The position numbers were made by a program, and so were the translations under genes. Below are positions 17,523 through 25,127 of a DNA stretch of 64,000 nt, piece by piece. The DNA comes from Rhodopirellula europaea 6C (GTDB taxonomy: Bacteria > Planctomycetota > Planctomycetia > Pirellulales > Pirellulaceae): positions 1 through 64,000 of the forward strand of contig NZ_ANMO01000117.1 in the NCBI RefSeq assembly GCF_000338295.1. The letters are read 5' to 3'. Below the pieces are notes generated by a model. It had not been told where the DNA came from. It made no database searches and saw only the letters and a program-made list of their open reading frames with translations. How positions within the stretch are numbered: position 1 is the first letter of the stretch; the number at the start of each line of letters is the position of its first letter.

Positions 17523-19009
17523 CGTGTTTCAACCTCTACTGACGCCGAGGTTTCGGTCTCGACAGTTGGCTCTTCGACTGATTCTTCGGCGTTGACTTCC
17601 AGAAGCTCTCTCACGCCATCCATCAGGACACTTTCGACTTCGGGAGCCACCTTGGATGCACGCTGGCTCGTTTCGTAGCCGCCTTGTCCATAGGCTTCCT
17701 CGGTTCCGATGTATCCCGGCCCGTAGTCGCCGTACGCTGCCATAGCAATTTTCAAGTCTGGTCGCATTGCCTTCGCGGCCAATTGATATTCAACGAATAG
17801 CTCGCCTGGCATGTGCAACAGTCGAACGTCGGCGATCGACAGACAACTCAGTTCAACCTTGTGTCCGTTCTGGCAACGCAGCAGCCACGCCAAGTCATCG
17901 GGACTGCCCCAATAGTCGGTCGTGTTCCAATCACCCAACTTTTGTCGCAGTGTATCGGCGTCCAAGTGAGGAGCCGGTGGAAGCGAAACTGGTGTGAACG
18001 TCCAGTCAATATCATCTGTCGTGATGGCAAACTTCGTTGTGTTGTCGGCTGCCTCTTCCATCGCATCCGCGACACGATGAGCCAGCCTCATGCGGTTGGC
18101 AGGCGAACCATCGTTGTACTTGCCCGCGCCAATGTTTCCGCCGGCACCATTGAAATGAACGTGAAGCACATTGGGGCGTGCTTGCCCACGAATGAATCGA
18201 GCCAAGCCGGGGAAATCGGGGCTGGGGACACCCGTTCGATAATAGCTTTGAGGATGACACGCGTAGTGCGTGATCACCGCGAGGGCTTTGTCGCCATTGA
18301 AAAACGTCAGCGAAGTCAATTCGGGATCGATCGTTCCAACGGGAGCGGCGATCATCTTGGGATCACGGCAAGCGGTGTAACGAGTCGCGATGACCTTGCC
18401 CGTCTCGTCTTGTAGACGGCGGTTGGATGCGACGTCCTTCACTTCAGCCGATCCCCAACCCGCGTGCGTGACCTCGGTCGCTCCGTTGATTCCTTCCTTG
18501 ACCGCATCGGACAATCGATTCAAGACTTCACGTGCGAGTGAACTGTCATATGGTCCCAGGTCAGACTTTCCCGCTTCGTTGACCAGCCGTTCAGCGGTGA
18601 AATCACAACGAGGTGCGTCGTGTTGATGAAGCGTGTGCACAGCGACTCGCTCGGGAGTTGTACCTGCGGCTGCCGCCAATCGACTGCGAAATTGGTCGTG
18701 TCCTTCGTTTCCAATCCCAATCCAATCGACCGCACACAGCACGATTGGATCATCAGCACCGAGAAGGACGATGCCGCGAGCCCGAAGTGTCATTTCCTCG
18801 ACCCGTTTGACACGGTCGTAGGCCATCATCGAGCCGACCGTTGGCGTCGCATCGACGTCGAATTTCGCCAACCGAATTGTGGAAGCTTCGGTCACCGGGG
18901 TCGGTGCTTCGTCCTGTGCCGACACGTTGTTCGGAACGATTAACGCGGTCACTATCCAAGCGACCAGTACGTTGGCGACAAGGACGCTCAATGGAGGACG
19001 GGATGTCAT
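17519..19009 (-). CDS. Neutral/alkaline ceramidase-like exported protein
   Basis: A 496-residue protein from the ATG of MTSRPPLSVLVANV; the open frame extends to 19210 but the upstream part lacks a signal. Residues 1-33 are a signal peptide ending VSAQD. The body resembles the N-terminal catalytic domain of neutral/alkaline non-lysosomal ceramidases: HTLHQHDAP (His125, His128, His130), which fits the zinc-binding region, and a later THYACHPQSYYR. The C-terminal immunoglobulin-like domain of true ceramidases is missing (they run ~650-780 residues), so this is a shorter planctomycete variant. Ceramidase activity is not certain; hydrolysis of some N-acyl or other amide/ester substrate is plausible. 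It is the first gene of an operon with the PVC haem protein. Confidence 0.82.
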   Translation of the reverse strand: MTSRPPLSVLVANVLVAWIVTALIVPNNVSAQDEAPTPVTEASTIRLAKFDVDATPTVGSMMAYDRVKRVEEMTLRARGIVLLGADDPIVLCAVDWIGIGNEGHDQFRSRLAAAAGTTPERVAVHTLHQHDAPRCDFTAERLVNEAGKSDLGPYDSSLAREVLNRLSDAVKEGINGATEVTHAGWGSAEVKDVASNRRLQDETGKVIATRYTACRDPKMIAAPVGTIDPELTSLTFFNGDKALAVITHYACHPQSYYRTGVPSPDFPGLARFIRGQARPNVLHVHFNGAGGNIGAGKYNDGSPANRMRLAHRVADAMEEAADNTTKFAITTDDIDWTFTPVSLPPAPHLDADTLRQKLGDWNTTDYWGSPDDLAWLLRCQNGHKVELSCLSIADVRLLHMPGELFVEYQLAAKAMRPDLKIAMAAYGDYGPGYIGTEEAYGQGGYETSQRASKVAPEVESVLMDGVRELLEVNAEESVEEPTVETETSASVEVETR

Positions 19010-19384
19010 GGTGGGTCTCCGGGCATGTCGCCACACTCGTAGAAAACCGACGAACTCCGCAGCGAGCTTTTCAACACAACTAAACTCAATTGAGATCGTG
19101 TGTGTGTTGAGGGTGCCAAACTGACGAGCTTCGTCGTTCCATTGAAGATGGATGGCGATCAGGGGTGGGACTTGAGGCGGGAGCCACCGCTCGAACAAAT
19201 GGAGTTCCATTGCACCAGCGGGCTGGTCTTATAGTAGCAGATCGCATCCTATGAGATGGGGCGATGTACGCAACTTTGCGTTTGCCGAACGATTGCTCAG
19301 CCATGAAAGAAAGGTGCGTCACAAACGGAGGCAGCAGCGGCATTGATGATCGACGAATGCGAATGCAACGTCACCAAATGCGAA

Positions 19385-19406
19385 GGGGCGGCCAGATAGC
19401 CGCCCC
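19385..19406 (-). terminator. GC-rich hairpin downstream of Gfo/Idh gene
   Basis: GGGGCGGC (19385-19392) pairs perfectly with GCCGCCCC (19399-19406) around a six-base loop. It lies 114 bases past the stop of the minus-strand gene at 19520. On the minus strand it is followed by TTCGCATTTGG, a weak U-containing tail. Confidence 0.5.
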
Positions 19407-19453
19407 GATGAGCAGTTGATGACAACTGCCTTTGGAATGAGTGAAGACTGACA

Positions 19454-19499
19454 AGCAGACTTGGCGCGTTGATATGGCGATGCCTCAACCAAGTCTGCT
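19454..19499. repeat. 11-bp perfect inverted repeat
   Basis: AGCAGACTTGG (19454-19464) is complementary to CCAAGTCTGCT (19489-19499) with a 24-base spacer. It lies immediately past the stop of the Gfo/Idh gene at 19520, upstream of the GC-rich hairpin, so the two may form a tandem 3' structure protecting or ending the transcript. Confidence 0.5.
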
Positions 19500-19519
19500 C
19501 GATCGTTCTTGGAACTTGA

Positions 19520-20854
19520 TCAGATCAGTTTCGTTTTGCCTGGGATGGCGTAGCTAGGCTCAGGACGACTGCCGTCCCACTGCAAGTCTTTGGGGAAGAG
19601 ATCCAGTTCTGATTCGTTGGCGACGAAGTCCCAAGTTACTTTCTTGCCGGTGTAAGCAGCCATGCGGCCCATGACGGCAGTCAGCGAACTCTTCGCGGTT
19701 TCGAGCAACTCGACGATTGGTTCGCCGCTTCGGATTGAATCGATCAAGTCCTTGTGCTCTTGGCGGTAGGCATCCGCGATGCTTCCTTCGAGCTTCAAAG
19801 TTTCCTTGCCGTTGCGGTCCAAGAAGGTTGATCCGCTGCTGCCGGCACCGATGACGGCGAAGCCCTTGGTTCCGCGAACTGTGCTGCCGTTTTCGGCGGT
19901 TGAACCAGGGATTTGGCGACACATGAACGAAACCGGACGCTCGTCGGAGTACATGTAGTCGATCGACATGCTGTCCCACATTTCGCTGTCGTCGGGACGG
20001 GTGAAGCGTCCGCCGGAACCGTAGGCGCTGACCGGTGGTCCTTGCATGACCCAGTTCATCAGGTCGATGTTGTGAACGGCTTGCTCCGCAATTTGGTCTC
20101 CGGACAACCAAATGAAGTGCATCCAGTTGTTGAGTTGGTATTGCGTGTCGCTGACGCCTTCGGCTCGGTTCTTGTACCAAATGCCTTGGCTGCAGTAACG
20201 CGAGGTCATGCCGATGATGTCACCAATCTCACCGTCGTGAATCCGTTTGACCGCTTCCATGTAGTTGGATTGGCGACGGTACTGGGTTCCGGTGACGATG
20301 GCCGTGCCGTTCTTCTCGGCTTCTTCGTGTGCGGCGACGCAGATCCGATATCCGGCGGGATCGACGCAGGAGGGTTTCTCAGCGAAGACATGTTTGCCGG
20401 CTTTGACAGCTTCGGCGATGTGAGATGGACGGAAGGCTGGTGAAGTCGTCAAGAACACAACTTCGACTTCAGGGTCTTCTAGAACCGCCTTGTAAGCATC
20501 CAAGCCTGAGTGAATGCGATCGTCGGCGACATTGATCTTGTCGCCGTGACGACGAGTCATTCCCTTGCGAAGTCGTTCCGCGTTGCCAGGATCCAAGTCC
20601 GCGATGGTGACCAGTTCGATGTTGTCGTTGATCGAGAACGAGTCGTTGACCGCACCCGTTCCACGTCCGCCCGCACCGACGATTCCGATTTTGATCTTGC
20701 GATTGGGATCAGCGGACGCGGCGTGAGTGTGAACCATTTGGCTGGCACCAACCGTTGCTGCCAACGCGGCGGAAGCGGAAGCACCGCGTCGCAGAACTTC
20801 GCGACGGGAGGTGGTTGGTTGATCAGAAGTGGTGCGGTTCAGCTTGTCATTCAT
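19520..20854 (-). CDS. Tat-exported Gfo/Idh/MocA-family oxidoreductase
   Basis: A 444-residue protein from the ATG of MNDKLNRTTS (an alternative start lies seven codons upstream). The twin-arginine signal TSRREVLRRGASASAALAA ends near HTHAASA. The NAD(P)-binding Rossmann motif is IKIGIVGAGGRGTGAV. VFAEKPSCVD is the family EKP motif. The C-terminal domain includes NNWMHFIWLSGDQIAEQAVH and NIDLMNWVMQGPP, typical of the planctomycete exported subgroup. Tat export implies folding with cofactor in the cytoplasm before secretion. Known exported relatives are glucose-fructose oxidoreductase and certain glycosidases, so the substrate is probably a sugar but is not determined. Appears monocistronic. 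Confidence 0.93.
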   Translation of the reverse strand: MNDKLNRTTSDQPTTSRREVLRRGASASAALAATVGASQMVHTHAASADPNRKIKIGIVGAGGRGTGAVNDSFSINDNIELVTIADLDPGNAERLRKGMTRRHGDKINVADDRIHSGLDAYKAVLEDPEVEVVFLTTSPAFRPSHIAEAVKAGKHVFAEKPSCVDPAGYRICVAAHEEAEKNGTAIVTGTQYRRQSNYMEAVKRIHDGEIGDIIGMTSRYCSQGIWYKNRAEGVSDTQYQLNNWMHFIWLSGDQIAEQAVHNIDLMNWVMQGPPVSAYGSGGRFTRPDDSEMWDSMSIDYMYSDERPVSFMCRQIPGSTAENGSTVRGTKGFAVIGAGSSGSTFLDRNGKETLKLEGSIADAYRQEHKDLIDSIRSGEPIVELLETAKSSLTAVMGRMAAYTGKKVTWDFVANESELDLFPKDLQWDGSRPEPSYAIPGKTKLI

Positions 20855-21212
20855 ATCAGGCTCACTCGGAAACAATCACAGGGAAGAACTGCGGGACGCA
20901 ATTCGGAAGGTTGGAAATCAGGTGGGATGAAGGCGGAGAAGAATCTGGTGGGAGGGAAGTAATGCGAATGGGAATCGGACGAGGCCACCGGTCATCTTCG
21001 GGAGCAAATCAAGCTGTCTTGGTGACCTCGTCCATCCCATCCGATTGGTCCACAAAGTGGGCCAACCGAAGTTCAGTTTAGTTGGGGTTTCTGGATAGGC
21101 GGCGTTTGGTTGGATTGGCTGTTCGGGCGTTCGGTATGGTTTTGTTGCTGGAACCGGGGCTAACGCCCAAACGGCTGACTCGGTCGAGATGCTGGCCCGC
21201 TAAGTCGTGCGT
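20855..21212. other. Intergenic region without a supported gene
   Basis: 358 bases between two minus-strand Gfo/Idh genes. A hairpin TTGGTCCAC-AAA-GTGGGCCAA (21045-21065, one G-U pair) lies ~150 bases past the stop of the right-hand gene and could end that operon. The remainder, next to 20854, should carry the promoter of the Tat-exported oxidoreductase. No RNA gene seen. Confidence 0.45.
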
Positions 21213-22331
21213 CTAAGTACTAATGGTTTCGTTGGTTTCTAGTTCGATGGTTTTGCCCGTTCGGAAGGATTCGTCCGCAGCCGCGACAATTTTCATTGAG
21301 TTGACGGCGTCTTGCAGGTGGGCAGTCAAATCGTTGTCTTGTTGTATCGCGTCAAGGAAGAACTGTTGTTCTCGATGGCACAGACCGTCGTGATCGGGTT
21401 CGTCTTCCAGATGGATCCATTCGTCGTCGCGGGCGAAGTTGCCTTCCGCGTTCAACTTTCCATGGTGCAAACGAATGGACTCTGTTTTGGTGTGAGCATC
21501 CACGTTGTCGCTTTGTCCCGTTGAAGAGGCCGATTCAGCGACGATGGAAACCGAACCGTTTGGTCCGACAACGTCTTTCACGAAGAACGCGGTCTCGCTC
21601 ATCATTGGCCCCCAACCGGCTTCGTACCAGCCAACTGAGCCATCTTCGAATGTGACCTGGAGTTGGCCGTAGTTGACCATGCCTTCGGGGAGTTCATCGG
21701 TCAGTCGCGCGCCGATTCCGGAAACTCGCACTGGACGCGAACCCGTCATTTGGCACATCACGTCGACGTAGTGAACACCGCAGTCGACGATGGGCGACAC
21801 GGTCGACATCAATCGTTTGTGTGTTTCCCAAGTGGCACCCGATGATGATTGATTCAGGTTCATCCGCATCACCAACGGTTTGCCCAATGTGTGAGCGATC
21901 TCGATGAAACGGTTCCAACTCGGGTGATGTCGCAGGATGTAACCCACCACGACTTTGCGATTGGTCGCCAATGCGGTGGCCGCGATTTCTTCGGCGGCTT
22001 CGACGGAATCGGCCAAAGGCTTTTCAACAAACACGTGGCAGCCCGCTTCCAAAGCCGTTGTCACGAAGCGTGCGTGGGTGTCTGGCCAAGTCGAAACGCA
22101 AACGGCGTCTGGTTGGGTTGCCTGAAGTGCTTCGTCGAAGTCTTGATAGGTTGGGTAGTCGCTGCCGAGCTCTTCGTTCAGCTTTGCACCGGACTCTTTG
22201 GACCGAGTGCAGATGCCGACGATTTCAAACCCATCGATGGCTTGGTAGGCCAACGCATGAGACCGGCCCATGTTTCCGGCACCGACGCACAGGATGCGAA
22301 CGCGTTCTTGGTTCGTAGCAGATTCACTCAT
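21213..22331 (-). CDS. Cytoplasmic Gfo/Idh/MocA-family oxidoreductase
   Basis: A 372-residue protein from the ATG of MSESATNQER, with no export signal. The Rossmann motif is VRILCVGAGNMGRSHALAYQ. CVSTWPDTHARFV and CHVFVEKPLADSVE (EKP motif) follow, then the C-terminal alpha/beta domain with VDCGVHYVDVMCQMTGS, where the histidine pair is in the usual catalytic region. Its ATG overlaps the nagB stop (ATGA), making it the third gene of the deacetylase-nagB operon. This suggests an amino sugar or sugar-derivative substrate, for example oxidation or reduction of a GlcNAc/ManNAc-like compound, but this is inference from position only. Confidence 0.9.
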   Translation of the reverse strand: MSESATNQERVRILCVGAGNMGRSHALAYQAIDGFEIVGICTRSKESGAKLNEELGSDYPTYQDFDEALQATQPDAVCVSTWPDTHARFVTTALEAGCHVFVEKPLADSVEAAEEIAATALATNRKVVVGYILRHHPSWNRFIEIAHTLGKPLVMRMNLNQSSSGATWETHKRLMSTVSPIVDCGVHYVDVMCQMTGSRPVRVSGIGARLTDELPEGMVNYGQLQVTFEDGSVGWYEAGWGPMMSETAFFVKDVVGPNGSVSIVAESASSTGQSDNVDAHTKTESIRLHHGKLNAEGNFARDDEWIHLEDEPDHDGLCHREQQFFLDAIQQDNDLTAHLQDAVNSMKIVAAADESFRTGKTIELETNETIST

Positions 22332-23161
22332 CGGATTGTTTCTCCCAACGTGGCCGAGGACAAACAATCAGCCGCCGCGTCGTCGAGCAGGTATTGCACG
22401 TCGCCGTGTGTTTGCAAGTAGGTGGCAGGAATGGTGGAGCTGATCTGGCCCTCAATGGCTCGCTGGACGATGTCAGCTTTGTGTTCACCGAACGCGAGCA
22501 AGCGAATTCGGCGTGATTGCAGAATAGAATCGACTCCCATTGTGATCGCGAGCAGCGGAACATGCTCGATGCCGCCGAAGTCCTTGACCGCATCCAGACG
22601 AGTCAAATCATCCAGTTTGACCATTCGAGTCCGCGTGTCTCGCGTGGCACCCGGTTCATTGAATCCGATGTGCCCGGTGCGTCCGATCCCCAGCAATTGC
22701 AAATCAATTCCACCGGACGATGCGATCAGTTCGTCGTAATCTCGGCAGTACCCGGGAACCGCTTCCAACTCGATGGTTCCCTTGGGGATGTGAACGTTGG
22801 CACGGACAATGTCGATGTGATCGAACAGATGCTGATTCATGAAGCGAACGTAGCTTTGCGCCGCGTCCGGTTTGATCGGGTAGTACTCATCCAAATTGAA
22901 TGTGACCACGTTGTGGAAGGACAATCCTTCTTCGCGGTGCATACGCACCAATTCGCGATAGACGCGAATGGGAGTTGATCCGGTGGCCAATCCCAAAACG
23001 CAGTTGCGATGTTGGGAGGCACGGTGACGAATTAAGGACCCAATTTCTCTCGCAACCCGTCGGCTGGCGTCACCGGCGCTTGCCATTCGCAGGACGGACA
23101 GCCCCGACGTGGATTGGGTTGGGTTGTTTAACGGCGAGGGACTTTCCAAAGTACTACTCAT
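22328..23161 (-). CDS. nagB: Glucosamine-6-phosphate deaminase
   Basis: A 277-residue NagB (usual length ~265). It converts glucosamine-6-phosphate to fructose-6-phosphate and ammonia, the entry of amino sugars into glycolysis. Signatures: LGLATGSTPIRVYRELV (phosphate-binding TGSTP), VVTFNLDEYYPI with the catalytic-region Asp, and LLGIGRTGHIGFNEPGA (the GIGxxGHIGFNEPG family signature). The start overlaps the deacetylase stop by four bases and the stop overlaps the next start by four bases, so all three genes are translationally coupled. The N-terminal ~20 residues are an extension beyond the E. coli protein. No RNA switch is visible. Confidence 0.95.
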   Translation of the reverse strand: MSSTLESPSPLNNPTQSTSGLSVLRMASAGDASRRVAREIGSLIRHRASQHRNCVLGLATGSTPIRVYRELVRMHREEGLSFHNVVTFNLDEYYPIKPDAAQSYVRFMNQHLFDHIDIVRANVHIPKGTIELEAVPGYCRDYDELIASSGGIDLQLLGIGRTGHIGFNEPGATRDTRTRMVKLDDLTRLDAVKDFGGIEHVPLLAITMGVDSILQSRRIRLLAFGEHKADIVQRAIEGQISSTIPATYLQTHGDVQYLLDDAAADCLSSATLGETIR

Positions 23162-24015
23162 GAGTGTGTCGCTTGCAAAGCAGAGTTGGTCGAGTGAGAA
23201 GAGTGTTGGATCGGAAAGAGAGCCGAAAGTACGTCATCGCCTGGGTGCCCGTGCCCGCGATGTTGTACGAACGCTTCGGCGGCTCGCGTTCCGATGTCAG
23301 TGCCCCGCGTTTGGCTGTGTTCACGCATTGCGGTCAAGTATTCGTCGATCCCGTTGTGTGAACGCAACCATTCCAATTGGCTTTTGTGGCAAGCCAGCAT
23401 CCGTGTTTTGGTTTCGAGTTGTTCGCTAATATCAACGAACGTTGTCGGTGTGATCGCATGACCCATTCGGTCTTGGCCATCGTGTCCGTCGGTGTAATAC
23501 AAATAGGGAACTTGCGAACCTTTGATGACCGGTTCGGCAGAGGCATTCGGGGCGGCGTAAACAAAACTCGCCGCTCGTCCGAGTTGGCCGGTGATTTCAT
23601 GATCGGCGTGGTAGTCCGACATTGGCATGGTGATCACCAACGTCGGTGCGATGCGCCGGAAAATGTCAATCGACTTTTGCAATGATTGGCGGTCGTAGAC
23701 GAGGCGACCGTCCGGTTCGTTGAGTGTGTGGAAAGTTGCACCAATCAACTCGGCCGCGTTGGTGCCTTCGGCGAATCGAATGCGTGCGGTTTCATCAGGG
23801 CCATCGTTCATCGATCCGCAGTCACCCGCTGTGACGGAGACGATATGAACTTCCCAACCTGATTCCTGCAGACGAATCAGTGTGCCGCCACAAGAGATCT
23901 CCGCATCGTCGGGGTGGGCCATGAAGGCGAGCGCCACTTTTCGATCAGGAACGGAGGGACGGGTTGGCATAGCGGGGCGACTCACGGTTGGGGGATGCGA
24001 TCTGTCGGGCGTCAT
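23158..24015 (-). CDS. PIG-L/LmbE-family N-acetylglucosamine-type deacetylase
   Basis: A 285-residue zinc deacetylase from the ATG of MTPDRSHPPT; the open frame runs to 24249, but the extra sequence overlaps the regulatory region of the divergent gene. VALAFMAHPDDAEISCGGTL has the AHPDD zinc and catalytic motif, and MSDYHADHEITGQL the second (H-x-D-H) motif. Relatives remove acetyl from GlcNAc-bearing substrates: GlcNAc-PI, GlcNAc-malate in bacillithiol synthesis, mycothiol precursors and archaeal chito-oligosaccharides. Its coupling to nagB suggests a catabolic role, making glucosamine from GlcNAc or GlcNAc-6-phosphate in place of NagA. A bacillithiol-type role is the alternative; the C-terminal ~40 residues (HRGHGHPGDDVLS) are compatible with either. 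Confidence 0.85.
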   Translation of the reverse strand: MTPDRSHPPTVSRPAMPTRPSVPDRKVALAFMAHPDDAEISCGGTLIRLQESGWEVHIVSVTAGDCGSMNDGPDETARIRFAEGTNAAELIGATFHTLNEPDGRLVYDRQSLQKSIDIFRRIAPTLVITMPMSDYHADHEITGQLGRAASFVYAAPNASAEPVIKGSQVPYLYYTDGHDGQDRMGHAITPTTFVDISEQLETKTRMLACHKSQLEWLRSHNGIDEYLTAMREHSQTRGTDIGTRAAEAFVQHRGHGHPGDDVLSALFPIQHSSHSTNSALQATHS

Positions 24016-24247
24016 TCTGCAGACTCTGGGGTGATGTTTCTCCACAATGATTGCCCTTTTGTGGTACTCTGTTTGCGCGGTCACGGGGCCGATTATGAAA
24101 CTATGCGCATTTTTCCAGGAAGTAATACTTTCTGCGCGCGAGCGTCGCTGGCATGCCGGTGAATGGATCCAGCCGGCAATTTCCAGCGAACGGCTTCTCC
24201 AGCCATTCCATTGCAACGTTCTGACTGACTCGAACCATGGCGTGTTC
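24016..24247. promoter_or_regulatory. Divergent promoter region of deacetylase-nagB operon and AraC gene
   Basis: 232 bases separate the divergent starts. It contains TAATACT (24123-24129), a plausible -10 element on the plus strand, and the imperfect inverted GCGCA/TGCGC pair around it. It is the natural place for operator sites of the AraC regulator, but I cannot identify direct repeats with confidence. Confidence 0.4.
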
Positions 24248-25117
24248 ATGAAAGCCTCTTACGAAAAGCTGGTTCCTAACGACGGCCAATCATTTCGATG
24301 TTTTGACCGTGCTTCGTTGCAGTCGCCAGTCAAATGGCACCGGCACCCCGAGGTTGAATTGACCTACATTCCGTCGGGCGTGGGTTCACGAATGGTGGGT
24401 GATCACATCGGCAGTTACACCGATCATGATTTGGTGTTGTTGGGATCTGAATTGCCGCACACGTGGGCATCCGACGAATACCGAGGCCAGGTTTACGATT
24501 TGCATTCCGCGATGGTGTTGCAATTTCATCCTGACTTCTTGGGGCCCGATTTCTTTCGACTCAACGAGATGGTTGATGTCCATCACCTGCTTCATCGCGC
24601 CAGTCGCGGGTTGTGGTTCCCGGCAAGGATGGCGGAATCGATCGGTAGCCAACTGATCGATTTGGAAAGACAGCGGGGAGCGAGACGTTTGGTAACGTTG
24701 CTTTCAATCTTGGATCAACTCGCAAGTTGCACCGACGCCGAGCCTCTAGCGTCGCATCTGTATCGGGCCAGCAACAACGAAGAAGTGGAGACTCGCATCC
24801 AGGTGATTTGTGACCACATCACGCACCATCTCACCGATCCCGAATTGACGCACAGCGAGTTAGCGGAACTGGCGGACATGAATGCATCCGCGTTCAGTCG
24901 GTTCTTCAAACAATCGACCGGGCGAACGGTGTCGGCGTATATCAATGAGTTGCGGATCGGGTTCGCTTGTCGATTGCTAACCGACACAGACGATTCGATT
25001 TTGTCGATCAGCCAGCAATCGGGCTATCAAAATTTGTCGAACTTCAATCGACGATTTCAGCAACACCGAAAGATGACACCTCGTGAGTACCGCAACCGAG
25101 TTCGAATCGCGGTTTGA
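24248..25117 (+). CDS. AraC-family transcriptional regulator
   Basis: A 289-residue regulator from the ATG of MKASYEKLVP; an open frame from 24047 exists but its first 67 codons have no family similarity. Residues ~20-110 form a cupin-like ligand-binding domain (WHRHPEVELTYIPSGVGSRM, then ELPHTW). Residues ~185-289 carry two helix-turn-helix motifs with the AraC signature (LAELADMNASAFSRFFKQST, then the ISQQSGYQNLSNFNRRFQQH block and the terminal MTPREYR). Divergent position beside the deacetylase-nagB-oxidoreductase operon points to local control by an amino sugar or sialate intermediate. Whether it also controls the nan genes to the right is open. Confidence 0.92.
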   Translation: MKASYEKLVPNDGQSFRCFDRASLQSPVKWHRHPEVELTYIPSGVGSRMVGDHIGSYTDHDLVLLGSELPHTWASDEYRGQVYDLHSAMVLQFHPDFLGPDFFRLNEMVDVHHLLHRASRGLWFPARMAESIGSQLIDLERQRGARRLVTLLSILDQLASCTDAEPLASHLYRASNNEEVETRIQVICDHITHHLTDPELTHSELAELADMNASAFSRFFKQSTGRTVSAYINELRIGFACRLLTDTDDSILSISQQSGYQNLSNFNRRFQQHRKMTPREYRNRVRIAV

Positions 25118-25127
25118 GCGATCGATC

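Larger units (their letters stand above)
19010..19519. other. Intergenic region holding hairpins and a promoter region
   Basis: 510 bases between the Gfo/Idh stop (right) and the ceramidase-like start (left), both minus strand. No convincing gene. The right half contains two inverted repeats listed separately; the left half should hold the promoter of the ceramidase-like operon, but I cannot define boxes. Confidence 0.5.
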
